A stretch of 26,878 nucleotides of DNA from Janthinobacterium agaricidamnosum NBRC 102515 = DSM 9628 (lineage in GTDB: Bacteria; Pseudomonadota; Gammaproteobacteria; Burkholderiales; Burkholderiaceae_D), in assembly GCF_000723165.1 (NCBI RefSeq), contig NZ_HG322949.1, forward strand, positions 1,476,018 through 1,502,895, in the 5' to 3' direction. The position numbers and the translations under genes are program-made. Shown piece by piece: positions 1-9,970 of the stretch. The notes under the pieces are model-generated. The model did not search any database and was not told the DNA's origin. It was given only the letters and a program-made list of their open reading frames with translations. How positions within the stretch are numbered: the stretch's first letter is position 1; every line of letters begins with the position of its first letter.

Positions 1-333
1 CAGTGCCATTTTGTCCTGCCGCTCCCTGCGCGACCCTGCGCCATCGTTCGCGATACTAAACTAAAGGTAGCTATGGTCGGCATTTTTTGAAGGGTGCCTC
101 TACGGTCGCCCTGCGGGTTCCCTACGAGGCACTTTCCAAAAAATATTGCGCTATCGATACCTTACCGTTGTGGACTGTTCTCCAACCCTCCGTACAGCCA
201 TGTTTTGAGTGAAAAAATATAAGTTCCAGCTTCCAGGAGAATCCAAGCATAAAGTCGCATTCCTGTACAAATTTAATGGTCGGCTATTGCCGATAAAAAA
301 GTGGCAATGTTATCTCTTTATTATTGATAACGG
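1..333. other. Non-coding left edge with AT-rich tract
   Basis: I see no supported gene in this stretch. The first 80 bases have no recognisable feature, positions 82-144 form a strong hairpin that is listed separately, and about 200-345 is clearly more AT-rich than the rest of the window. A GTG-initiated reading frame of 60 codons starts at 209, but it runs out of the AT-rich tract into the wrong frame of the dnaE2 relic and has no convincing ribosome binding site. The change in base composition near 345 looks like a deletion or insertion scar at the edge of the relic. Confidence 0.6.
82..144. repeat. Long imperfect inverted repeat (hairpin)
   Basis: Arms 82-100 and 126-144 pair over 19 positions with one mismatch (90/136) and two G-U pairs. 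The core GTGCCTC/GAGGCAC (94-100 and 126-132) is perfect, and the outer arm is six T's against six A's (83-88 with 138-143). The 25-nt loop contains a smaller CCC-TGC-GGG stem. With a T-run at one side and an A-run at the other, it could be a bidirectional terminator. It could equally be a REP-like palindromic repeat, since no functional gene ends next to it. Confidence 0.6.
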
Positions 334-890
334 CTTTCAAATTTGGTTTGTATTTCGATATCGACGTCGACTTCGAACACCAGCGACGTGAAGAAGTGAT
401 CCAGTATATCTATCGCAAATACGGCCGCGAACGGGCCGCGCTGGCCGCCGTGGTGATCAGCTACCGGCCGAAAAGCGCTTTGCGCGACAGTGGCCGGGCG
501 CTGGGGATCGATCTGGATATCGTCGAAAAAGTGGCCAAGGCGCATCACTGGTTTGACGGCAAGCGCGACTTGCTGAACCGCCTGGCCGAATGCGGACTCG
601 ATCCGCTGGCGCTGCTGCGTCCGCAATTGCTGGAGCGGTGTTTCATGCCGGCAACCACCTTGGCCGCATACAAGAATGGGCAACTGGCGCGGGCCTGCGG
701 CATTGTCACCATGCGCCAGCGTCCCGGCACCGCCAAGGGCGTGATCTTCATGACGCTGGAAGATGAAAGCGGCAGCGTCAATGTGAACGTCTGGCTGGCG
801 CTGATCGACCAGCAGCCGCGACTTTTGTTAAGATGGCCATATGGGTACCTTGACCTTTCGATTCGCGCGTCCAGGCGACATGTGACATAG
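324..890 (+). pseudogene. dnaE2: Relic of error-prone DNA polymerase DnaE2 (ImuC), internal deletion
   Basis: The open frame joins two separate pieces of a polymerase that is normally about 1,030-1,080 residues long. Codons 12-98 (about 357-617) match the palm region around the catalytic aspartates, seen here as DIDVDFEH, followed by [19 protein letters not shown] and the segment ending in WFDGK and GLDPLALL. Codons 104-166 (about 633-821) match the C-terminal OB-fold region, with [18 protein letters not shown] as landmark. The PHP domain, fingers, thumb and several hundred intervening residues are missing, and the C-terminus after codon 166 is unrelated. The frame stayed open across the deletion, but the product cannot be a working polymerase. 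In betaproteobacteria DnaE2 acts with ImuA and ImuB in SOS mutagenesis. Neither partner is visible here. The family call is firm; the deletion boundaries are approximate. Confidence 0.85.
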
Positions 891-897
891 TCGCTAT

Positions 898-2307
898 TTA
901 CCAATCCACGATCTTGCCTGGATTCATGATGTTCTTCGGATCCAGCGCATGCTTGATGGCGCGCATCGTGTCGATCGCGCCTTCGCCATGCTCCTCGATC
1001 AGGAACGGCATCTTGTGCAAACCCACCCCATGTTCGCCGGTGCAGGTGCCATCCATCGCGATGGCGCGCGACACCATGTCGTGGTTCACTTGTTCAGCCA
1101 GCGCGATCTCGTCGGCATGGTCCGGATCGACCAGCATCAGCACATGGAAATTGCCGTCGCCGACATGGCCGATGATGGAATACACGATGCCATGCTTTTC
1201 GCAATCGGCCTTGGTGTCCAGGATGCATTCGGCCAGCCGCGAAATCGGCACGCAGCAATCGGTCGAAATCGAGCGGCTGCCGGGGCGCATTTGCAGCAGC
1301 GCAAAGAAGGCGTTGTGGCGCGCCGCCCACAGCCTGCTGCGGTCTTCCGGCCAGCTGGCCCATTCGAAGCCGCTGGCGCCATGCTCGTCGGCGATGCTTT
1401 GCACCAATTGCGCCTGCTCTTCGACGCTGGCCGGCGTGCCGTGGAATTCAAACAGCAGCAGCGGTTTTTCCGGCAAGTTCATCTTGTCGTAGGCGTTGAT
1501 GGCCTTGACGCTGTTTTCATCGAGAAACTCGACGCGCGCCACCGGCACGCCCATCTGGATGGTCTGGATCACCGCATTGACCGCATCGCCGGCCGAGCCG
1601 AAGGAACAGACCGCGGCGGAAATCGCTTCCGGCAATGGATACAGCTTGACGGTCACTTCGGTGATGATGCCCAGCGTGCCTTCGCTGCCGACGAAGACCC
1701 GGGTCAGGTCGTAGCCGGCCGACGATTTGCGGGCGCGGGTGCCGGTCTTGATGATGCGGCCGTCGGCGGTGACCACGGTCAGCGCCAGCGTGTTGTCGCG
1801 CATGGTGCCGTAGCGCACGGCATTGGTGCCGGACGCGCGCGTCGCCGCCATGCCGCCCAGCGACGCGTCGGCGCCCGGGTCGATCGGGAAGAACAGGCCG
1901 TTATCCTTGATCTCCAGGTTCAGTTGCTTGCGTTTCACGCCCGCTTGCACGGTGGCGGTCAAGTCTTCCGGGTGCAGCGCGACAATCTTGTCCATCAGCG
2001 ACAAGTCGATGCTGACGCCGCCTTGTACCGCCAATAAATGGCCTTCCAGCGAGGTGCCGCTGCCGTAGGCGATCACCGGCACGTCGTGCGCGCTGCATAG
2101 CTTGACGGCGGCCGCCACTTCTTCGCTGGACTGGGCGAAGATCACCGCGTCCGGCGGCATCGGGGCGTAACTCGATTCATCGCGGCCGTGATGCTCGCGC
2201 ACCGCCTGCACCGTCGAAAAACGGTCGGCGAAGATTAATGACAGCACGGCGATCAGCGATGCCGGCAGCGGTTTTTTCAGGGTGGCCAGGTGTACAGGGT
2301 GGTTCAC
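898..2307 (-). CDS. FAD-linked oxidase, D-lactate dehydrogenase (cytochrome) type
   Basis: The 469-residue protein has the layout of the GlcD/LDHD family of D-2-hydroxyacid dehydrogenases. An N-terminal PCMH-type FAD-binding domain spans roughly residues 50-230, with the FAD loop YGSGTSLEGH at 81-90 and DPGADASLGGM at 143-153. The C-terminal FAD-oxidase domain carries IGHVGDGNFH at 379-388, whose histidines belong to the family's metal/substrate site, and GEHGVGLHK at 424-432. It probably oxidises D-lactate or a related 2-hydroxy acid and passes electrons to quinone or cytochrome at the inner membrane. Full length is present, and a GGAGG motif lies just before the ATG. The substrate cannot be told from sequence, and a glycolate oxidase subunit is a less likely alternative because no glcE/glcF partners are nearby. 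Confidence 0.88.
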   Translation of the reverse strand: MNHPVHLATLKKPLPASLIAVLSLIFADRFSTVQAVREHHGRDESSYAPMPPDAVIFAQSSEEVAAAVKLCSAHDVPVIAYGSGTSLEGHLLAVQGGVSIDLSLMDKIVALHPEDLTATVQAGVKRKQLNLEIKDNGLFFPIDPGADASLGGMAATRASGTNAVRYGTMRDNTLALTVVTADGRIIKTGTRARKSSAGYDLTRVFVGSEGTLGIITEVTVKLYPLPEAISAAVCSFGSAGDAVNAVIQTIQMGVPVARVEFLDENSVKAINAYDKMNLPEKPLLLFEFHGTPASVEEQAQLVQSIADEHGASGFEWASWPEDRSRLWAARHNAFFALLQMRPGSRSISTDCCVPISRLAECILDTKADCEKHGIVYSIIGHVGDGNFHVLMLVDPDHADEIALAEQVNHDMVSRAIAMDGTCTGEHGVGLHKMPFLIEEHGEGAIDTMRAIKHALDPKNIMNPGKIVDW

Positions 2308-2367
2308 GGGTGTCCTCCATTTTTTTATTCTAACCCGTCAGCCTGATGCGCGCCGTCCCGCCGATGT

Positions 2368-2397
2368 CAAGCTGCCGGGCTGAGGCCCGGCAGCTTG
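2368..2397 (-). terminator. Perfect 13-bp hairpin downstream of the PRC-barrel gene
   Basis: CAAGCTGCCGGGC (2368-2380) and its exact complement (2385-2397) enclose a 4-nt loop. The hairpin lies 17 bp after the stop of the minus-strand PRC-barrel gene and about 60 bp before the oxidase gene. No T-run follows on either strand, so it is not a textbook intrinsic terminator. It may work with Rho, or protect a 3' end. Confidence 0.6.
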
Positions 2398-2414
2398 AGT
2401 GAGGCGCTTGCGGG

Positions 2415-2816
2415 TTAATGCGGCGACGTGCCGTAATAGGAATGGATGGTATTGGCCCAGCGCTGGTCGGCCATGTCCGGCCAATGGTCGCTGTCGAAGC
2501 CCGGCGCGTTGTCGAGCCGTTCGCGTTCGATGTCGAGCGTGAAGCGTTTATTGACGGTATCGAGCAGCAGCGCTTCCCACGGCACGGCGAACAGTTTGGC
2601 GCCGATGTTGAACATGCCGCCATGCGACAGTACCGCGTAGGCGATTTTGCCGCTGCGCATGTCGAGCATGATTTCCTTGATTTCGCCGAGATGTTCGTCC
2701 CGCACATTATGGACATGGTCGCCGATCAGCGTGTCCGCGCCCATCAGTTCAGGGCCCGGACCCTTGCGGCCGTGGTCGACATACATGCCAAATGCATCGC
2801 GTTCTTCGTAGCTCAT
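2415..2816 (-). CDS. PRC-barrel domain protein
   Basis: This is a 133-residue soluble protein. Residues about 25-90 fit a PRC-barrel, with GADTLIGDHVHNVRDEHLGEIKEIMLD followed by a beta-rich segment and a typical FAVPWEAL turn. PRC-barrels occur in the photosynthetic reaction centre H subunit and in RimM, but stand-alone copies like this are mostly uncharacterised and often linked to stress responses. I chose the ATG at 2816 because GGGAGG stands 5-8 bases upstream; an in-frame ATG 33 bases further upstream lacks such a site. It is a single gene with its own upstream gap and a strong downstream hairpin. On the minus strand a TAGTAT at about 2887-2892, with TTTACC 16 bases before it, is a possible promoter. 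The exact function is unknown. Confidence 0.82.
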   Translation of the reverse strand: MSYEERDAFGMYVDHGRKGPGPELMGADTLIGDHVHNVRDEHLGEIKEIMLDMRSGKIAYAVLSHGGMFNIGAKLFAVPWEALLLDTVNKRFTLDIERERLDNAPGFDSDHWPDMADQRWANTIHSYYGTSPH

Positions 2817-3006
2817 GATGACCTCCCGTGTAAAACTGCAGCATGGCACTGCAAGCTGAAGCGGTATGTTCGGTCACCCACATAAAAATACTATCCTGGA
2901 AAGATTTCCGGTAAAGCGGTGTTGTGCGTTCGCAGCATGAAACGGCTGCATGGCCGGATTTAAGCGGAATTTTCGCTGCGGATGACGTCGTCAAGAGCGG
3001 GTTTAG

Positions 3007-4719
<1,713 letters not shown>

Positions 4720-4737
4720 CGTGGTAAGAGCTTGATC

Positions 4738-4798
4738 GCTGCCCGGACCGGTACTTTTCCGCCCGCCAACTGGCGCACGGAAAGTGCGGCCGGGCAGC
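4738..4798 (+). terminator. Large hairpin between pyrG and eno
   Basis: The arms GCTGCCCGG (4738-4746) and CCGGGCAGC (4790-4798) pair perfectly. A second inner stem pairs CTTTTCCG near 4754-4761 with CGGAAAG near 4778-4784. A T-rich stretch follows only about 10-20 bases later. It may terminate or attenuate pyrG transcription ahead of eno. Confidence 0.5.
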
Positions 4799-4886
4799 TT
4801 GCTGAACAGCTTTAATTTTGATGCTTTGCTGAATCTGCTGGACTCCCCCGGTGCTTGTTCTTGCCGGGATTCCCGTTTGACCCTAG

Positions 4887-6230
<1,344 letters not shown>

Positions 6231-6248
6231 TTTGACGTAGTTTGAATT

Positions 6249-6272
6249 ACCGGCCGGAATTTTCCGGCCGGT
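6249..6272 (+). terminator. Hairpin between eno and ftsB
   Basis: ACCGGCCGG (6249-6257) pairs with CCGGCCGGT (6264-6272) around a 6-nt AT loop. Only a short, interrupted T-rich stretch follows (6272-6294). It is 18 bp after the eno stop and 23 bp before ftsB, so it probably reduces read-through into ftsB without blocking it. Confidence 0.6.
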
Positions 6273-6295
6273 TTAGCATTAGCCTTCTTTTTCCT

Positions 6296-6634
6296 ATGCG
6301 CCTGATTTCGCTGGCTCTCGCCGCCTTGTTGTTGTTGATACAGATCCCGCTGTGGTTGGGCAAGGGCGGCTGGCTGCGCGTGGCCGACATGGAAGCCCAG
6401 GTTGCCGTGGCGCAAAAGAAGAATGTGGAATTGAAAGCCCGCAACGCCAAGCTCGATTCCGAAGTGCGCGACCTGAAGGACGGCACCGGCGCGGTCGAGG
6501 AGCGGGCCCGTTACGAACTGGGCATGGTCAAGCAAAACGAGATTTTTGTGCAGATCGTCGGCAAAGGACAAGTGCCGCCGGAAAAACGGATCCAGAACCC
6601 GGACGCGCCGAAAGACGCAGCGCCGCTGGACTGA
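6296..6634 (+). CDS. ftsB: Cell division protein FtsB
   Basis: FtsB is a bitopic membrane protein of the FtsQLB complex that activates septal peptidoglycan synthesis. The 112-residue product has one transmembrane helix at about residues 2-19 ([18 protein letters not shown]). The G-KGGW motif that follows is typical of the family. The periplasmic part is a coiled coil of about residues 28-65 ([22 protein letters not shown]), followed by [18 protein letters not shown] chose the ATG at 6296 because it places the membrane helix at the N-terminus; the upstream in-frame start would add 18 unrelated residues encoded across the hairpin. Location after eno is conserved in proteobacteria. Confidence 0.93.
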   Translation: MRLISLALAALLLLIQIPLWLGKGGWLRVADMEAQVAVAQKKNVELKARNAKLDSEVRDLKDGTGAVEERARYELGMVKQNEIFVQIVGKGQVPPEKRIQNPDAPKDAAPLD

Positions 6635-6686
6635 GCCAGCCGGCGGGCCGCCAGCGTGTTGGATGCGCTGGTTTCGGCCTGATATT

Positions 6687-6837
6687 GTGATTACTTTGCT
6701 ACTGAGTGCTGTTGCTGCTTTGCAGCAAGACGCCAAACCGTGGCGCCTGTCTTGTCGATGTCTTGCAACCTGTCCCAGCAGGGAGCATCGTCTGAGTGGC
6801 TGTCCGCAGGCGATGTATTCTCTACTGGGATAGGCTC
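6687..6837 (-). mobile_element. Eroded copy of the GAGCCTATCCC miniature element
   Basis: The right end (6822-6837) is the exact 16-bp terminal repeat CTACTGGGATAGGCTC, followed by TTA at 6838-6840. The inner flank (GGCGATGTATTC, about 6810-6820) resembles the left inner flank of the intact copy at 10033-10190, so the two lie in opposite orientation. The left end at about 6687-6702 is badly eroded, with mostly C-to-T changes, but the adjoining bases (TGAGTGCTGTTGCTGCTTTGCAGC) still align with the other inner flank. Two small hairpins lie inside, at 6712-6728 and 6731-6745. No open frame for a transposase is present. The right end is certain; the left end is a judgement. Confidence 0.65.
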
Positions 6838-6927
6838 TTAGTCCTGGGCTTGTACCTTGAACAGGAAAAAGCGGGTTGCGGTAACTGCGACTGCCAGAAC
6901 AACCAGGCCGTATTCAATGATCATCAT
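6838..6927 (-). CDS. 29-residue single-pass membrane protein
   Basis: The minus strand encodes a 29-residue peptide beginning MMIIEYGLVVLAVAV and ending FFLFKVQAQD. Nearly the whole chain is one hydrophobic helix with a lysine near the C-terminal side. AAAGGAAA stands 6-13 bases before the ATG, a good ribosome binding site. The TAA stop codon is the TTA (6838-6840) that borders the miniature element. The gene lies 63 bp downstream of an 87-residue unknown gene on the same strand and could share its transcript. Small hydrophobic proteins of this kind often modulate larger membrane complexes. I do not recognise the family. Confidence 0.55.
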   Translation of the reverse strand: MMIIEYGLVVLAVAVTATRFFLFKVQAQD

Positions 6928-6990
6928 GATGGATTTCCTTTAAGTTGGTAAGTATTTGAATGCTTTGTAGATTGATACTTTGCCGATTGT

Positions 6991-7254
6991 TTAGCCGCGC
7001 GACGCCATGAAGCGCAGTTCAGCGGCCAGGTTCGGCATCATCTTTTCGTAGCGTGCCGCTTCCGAGGTCAGCACGGCAATATCTTGCTGGCTAGGGCGGA
7101 CATAACGTTCGTCGGCGATCGCGCCGGTTTCTTTTTCAGCGAGGGTTTGATAGGGCTTGGCCGCCAGCAGGGCGCGCAGCAAACCGCGCGCTGCCACTGC
7201 CAGGTTGCGGAAATAGCCGTTGTCTTGTACGTAGTTGCTGGTGATGCTAGTCAT
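6991..7254 (-). CDS. Small hypothetical protein (87 residues)
   Basis: The product has no recognised domain. It starts MTSITSNYVQDNGYFRNLAV, has an alpha-helical, alanine-rich middle (ARGLLRALLAAKPY) and ends with charged helices (EAARYEKMMPNLAAELRFMASRG). No signal peptide, membrane helix or cysteine motif is visible, so it is probably a small cytoplasmic helical protein. GGAGTG before the ATG is an acceptable ribosome binding site, and codon choice is GC-rich at third positions as in real genes here. On the minus strand TTGGAC (7313-7318) and TATTGT (7289-7294), 18 bp apart, could be its promoter. The 29-residue membrane protein follows it. It may be a lineage-specific gene. Confidence 0.65.
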   Translation of the reverse strand: MTSITSNYVQDNGYFRNLAVAARGLLRALLAAKPYQTLAEKETGAIADERYVRPSQQDIAVLTSEAARYEKMMPNLAAELRFMASRG

Positions 7255-7452
7255 GCTTCACTCCATGAATCATGTGATGTTGCATTGCACAATATCGGAG
7301 TTGTGATTATTCGTCCAATTTCAAATTCCAATTTCAGAAATTCGATTTGTGAATAATAGGGGCGTAGAGGTGGTGTTTTGGTGATTGCAACTATTTGTAA
7401 CTTTGAAACAGTGACGTGGTTTCGGCTGGGTTGCCGATGTTGTGATCGAAAT

Positions 7453-7782
7453 TCAAGGTTGCTGGCCTAGACGTTTTTCCAGCAGTGATTTCATGTCGCG
7501 GCGTGTATCCACAATGATATGGATGTACACAACATCCGCTCGAACTTCATAAATGATACGGTTCATGCCCGCTAAGACTTGGCGGTACTTTGTTGTACCA
7601 TATTGCCTGATTTCATCCGGCACTGTACCGGATTGTGGAAACGACTTCAATAAACGTATACTTTTCTTGATTTTGGCGTAACTATCTTGCCAAGTAGTGA
7701 CAGAAAAGTGTTGTATGAGGTATGTTTGCAAATCTTTCAAGTCTTGCTCTGCTTCGTCAAGAACGACAACCCGGGTGTTCAT
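7453..7782 (-). CDS. RelE/ParE-family toxin
   Basis: The 109-residue protein has the RelE/ParE fold signature. A helical hairpin starts with VVVLDEAEQDLKDLQTYLIQHFS, a middle segment reads LKSFPQSGTVPDEIRQYGTTKYRQVLAGMNRIIYEV, and a closing strand holds VVYIHIIVDTRRDM. Arg and Tyr residues in the last two parts (YRQV, RIIYEV, DTRRD) sit where the family keeps its active or gyrase-interaction face. ParE-type toxins poison DNA gyrase and RelE-type toxins cut mRNA on the ribosome; the sequence alone does not decide between them. The gene starts 21 bp after the stop of the antitoxin gene on the same strand and forms an operon with it. No strong ribosome binding site is seen, which would favour coupled, lower translation. 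Confidence 0.85.
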   Translation of the reverse strand: MNTRVVVLDEAEQDLKDLQTYLIQHFSVTTWQDSYAKIKKSIRLLKSFPQSGTVPDEIRQYGTTKYRQVLAGMNRIIYEVRADVVYIHIIVDTRRDMKSLLEKRLGQQP

Positions 7783-7803
7783 CGTTAAACGTCGTTAAGC
7801 AGC

Positions 7804-8061
7804 TTAATCTACATCTGCAAATACATCCTCTGCGTCGCGAAATTTTCCTTGTTGGATTTGTTGCTCTCCCCTCGACAATATCTTCAGCAAAGCCAGCGCC
7901 TGCTCCTTCTCCTCATAGATTTTAACATCCATGACAACCAGTCTGGCTTGGCCGTCTTGTGTGATGACCAGGGGTTCTGCCGTCCCGGACAAGTCTTTGA
8001 GTATATCGCCAGCATCGCTTTGAAGATAACTGATCGGCTTGCTATAAGAATACGTCTTCAT
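7804..8061 (-). CDS. Phd/YefM-family antitoxin
   Basis: The 85-residue product fits the Phd/YefM antitoxins. The N-terminal DNA-binding part (about 1-50) reads TYSYSKPISYLQSDAGDILKDL, followed by the family-typical EPLVITQDGQARLVVMDVKIYE. The C-terminal acidic tail would wrap around the toxin. The ATG at 8061 is preceded at 9 bases by a perfect AGGAGG (8071-8076), so I prefer it over a TTG start two codons upstream. The antitoxin gene comes first and has the stronger ribosome binding site, the usual arrangement that keeps it in excess. It should repress its own promoter, which must lie in 8076-8130. Confidence 0.85.
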   Translation of the reverse strand: MKTYSYSKPISYLQSDAGDILKDLSGTAEPLVITQDGQARLVVMDVKIYEEKEQALALLKILSRGEQQIQQGKFRDAEDVFADVD

Positions 8062-8238
8062 GGCCAAATTCCTCCTGCATCGTTACTTGAATAATCAGTG
8101 TAGACGTAATCGCTACGGCTATCCAGTCTGTTTGAGTGCGGGTTGAGGCAAACTTGATAGCGCTCATCGCCAATACCAGATTGCTTCGTCCCACGACCAG
8201 CCTCCTCCAATGCTGCGGCCGCGGGCGGAGCAGAGTGC

Positions 8239-8850
8239 TCAGAACACCGGCAATTGCAACACTTGTTCGGTGCTCAGGATATCGGCAAAGGTGTCGGCCA
8301 GCGTCACCAGCGACGCCGCATGCAGCGTGGCATGGCCGACCACGCTGCCATTCGCGGCGTCCAGGTCGCGCGTGGCGCAGGCGTCTTCGGCGACGATCAC
8401 GTCATAGCCGGCCGGCACCGCGTCGCGGGTGGCGCCCGATACGCAGGCATGCGTCATCAAGCCGCTGATGATCAGCGTCTTGATGCCAGCGGCTTTCAGG
8501 CGTGCATCGATATCGGTGCTGGCAAAGACGCTGACGGTGCTTTTCCGAATCACTTGATGGCCTGCTTGAGGTTGCAACTCGGCATGGAATTTTACGTTGT
8601 CGCCATGGTCGGCAAAGATCGGCGAGCCGGCCGGCGTCACGTGCTGGACATGAAATACTGGAATCTGGTGCCGGTCGGCCAGGGCGATCAGGCGCTGGGC
8701 GTTGTGCAGCGCCTTGATGCCATCCGGAATCGGCAGCTTGCCGCTGAAGTATTCATTCTGGAAGTCGATCACCAGCAAGGCGCTGCTGCTGGCGGTGATG
8801 TGGCGCGCGGCGGTGGCGCCGGCGATGGTGCGGATGCTTGGATGGTTCAT
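8239..8850 (-). CDS. Isochorismatase-family cysteine hydrolase
   Basis: The 203-residue protein shows the catalytic triad of the family: Asp29 in LLVIDFQNEYF, Lys103 in VIRKSTVSVF and Cys136 in LMTHACVSGATRDA, which includes the cis-peptide segment before the cysteine. Such enzymes hydrolyse isochorismate, nicotinamide or other amides and carbamates. The substrate is not clear here. The gene is transcribed away from a GlxA-type regulator gene 122 bp upstream, which suggests that the regulator controls it. Length is normal. The last coding bases are 10 bp from a GC-rich stretch without a clear terminator. Confidence 0.9.
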   Translation of the reverse strand: MNHPSIRTIAGATAARHITASSSALLVIDFQNEYFSGKLPIPDGIKALHNAQRLIALADRHQIPVFHVQHVTPAGSPIFADHGDNVKFHAELQPQAGHQVIRKSTVSVFASTDIDARLKAAGIKTLIISGLMTHACVSGATRDAVPAGYDVIVAEDACATRDLDAANGSVVGHATLHAASLVTLADTFADILSTEQVLQLPVF

Positions 8851-8935
8851 GGTCGATTCCTCTGTCGGTGATTAAAAAAGCCGCAATGGCTGGCGTGCAG
8901 GAAAAAGTATAGGCCGCCGCCTTTTCATCTGTAAG

Positions 8936-8970
8936 TGGCCCGAAAGCCAAATAATGATAGGATTGGGCCA
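8936..8970. promoter_or_regulatory. Dyad TGGCCC-N23-GGGCCA in the divergent gap
   Basis: Two 6-bp inverted arms (8936-8941 and 8965-8970) flank an AT-rich spacer directly before the GlxA-type regulator gene and opposite the isochorismatase gene. The position suits an operator used by the adjacent AraC-type regulator. The arms are short, so chance is possible. Confidence 0.25.
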
Positions 8971-8972
8971 TC

Positions 8973-9959
8973 ATGATAATTTCATCACTTTCCACTGGCC
9001 AGCACACCATCGCGCTGATCGCCTTTGACGGCATTAGTCCGTTTCATTTGTCGGTGCCTTGCATGGTGTTTGGCGACGACCTGGCCCGGCTCGGCATTCC
9101 CCGTTACCGCTTGCTGATTTGCGCACAACAGACGGGCACGGTCCGTACCATGTCGGGTTTCAATATCGAGGTCGAGCATGATCTGTCCGCCGTGGAGCAG
9201 GCCGATACGGTGATCGTTCCCGCCTGGCGCGATCCGGATGAAACGCCGCCCGAGGTATTGCTGGAAGCGTTGCGCAGCGCGCAGCGGCGCGGCGCGCGCA
9301 TCGTCGGCCTGTGCCTGGGCGCGTTTGTGCTGGCCGAAGCCGGCTTGCTCGACGGCCGGGCGGCATCGACCCATTGGGCATGGGGCGACGATTTCGCCAA
9401 GAAATATCCGAAGGTAAAGCTGGACCGCAAAGCGCTGTATGTCGACGATGGCGACATCATGACCTCGGCCGGCACCGCCGCCGCCATCGATTGCTGCCTG
9501 CATTTGCTGCGCCGCGATCACGGCGCCGAGGCGGCCAACAAGATCGCCCGCCGCATGGTGGTCGCGCCGCGCCGCGACGGCGGCCAGGCGCAATATATCG
9601 AGCAGCCTGTGCGGCAGGGCAGCGGTGGCGACTTGCTGGCCAGCACCCTGGATTGGGCCATCGCGCATCTGGATCAAAGCTTGACGCTCGATACGCTGGC
9701 GCAAAAGGCGGCGATGAGCCGGCGCAATTTTACGCGGCGTTTTAAAATGAAATGCGGCAGCACGGTGTCGCAATGGCTGTTGAATCACCGGCTGGCGGCC
9801 AGCCAGCGCTTGCTCGAAACTACCGACACGGCCATCGAGCGCATCGCCGAAGCGGTCGGCTTTGGTTCCGCCGTATCGTTGCGGCAGCATTTCATGGCGG
9901 CGTTTTCGATCTCGCCGGCCGCTTACCGGCGCCAGTTCAGGCTGTCCCGCGAGACTTGA
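8973..9959 (+). CDS. GlxA-family transcriptional regulator (DJ-1/PfpI plus AraC HTH)
   Basis: The 328-residue protein has two domains. Residues about 10-180 form a class I amidotransferase-like DJ-1/PfpI domain, with the nucleophile-elbow cysteine at Cys114 in VGLCLGAFVLAEAGLL and the helper segment STHWAWGDDF. Residues about 215-325 form an AraC-type pair of helix-turn-helix motifs, with SLTLDTLAQKAAMSRRNFTRRF and IERIAEAVGFGSAVSLRQHF. Regulators of this class sense small nitrogen compounds or amides and activate adjacent catabolic genes. The divergent isochorismatase-like hydrolase is the likely target. No Shine-Dalgarno is evident before this ATG. A perfect terminator follows. Confidence 0.9.
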   Translation: MIISSLSTGQHTIALIAFDGISPFHLSVPCMVFGDDLARLGIPRYRLLICAQQTGTVRTMSGFNIEVEHDLSAVEQADTVIVPAWRDPDETPPEVLLEALRSAQRRGARIVGLCLGAFVLAEAGLLDGRAASTHWAWGDDFAKKYPKVKLDRKALYVDDGDIMTSAGTAAAIDCCLHLLRRDHGAEAANKIARRMVVAPRRDGGQAQYIEQPVRQGSGGDLLASTLDWAIAHLDQSLTLDTLAQKAAMSRRNFTRRFKMKCGSTVSQWLLNHRLAASQRLLETTDTAIERIAEAVGFGSAVSLRQHFMAAFSISPAAYRRQFRLSRET

Positions 9960-9970
9960 CGGCGCATAAA

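Noticed and set aside
209..391. 60-codon frame with GTG start left of the dnaE2 relic
   Set aside because: The second half is the dnaE2 relic read in the wrong frame, the first half is AT-rich without similarity to a known protein, and no good ribosome binding site is present.
949..2037. 362-codon frame antisense to the FAD oxidase gene
   Set aside because: It has the composition of an antisense shadow (rich in His, Arg, Ala, Gly, Gln) and no domain.
4725..4731. TAAGAGC after the pyrG gene as an element end
   Set aside because: The match stops after seven bases and is not at the stop codon.
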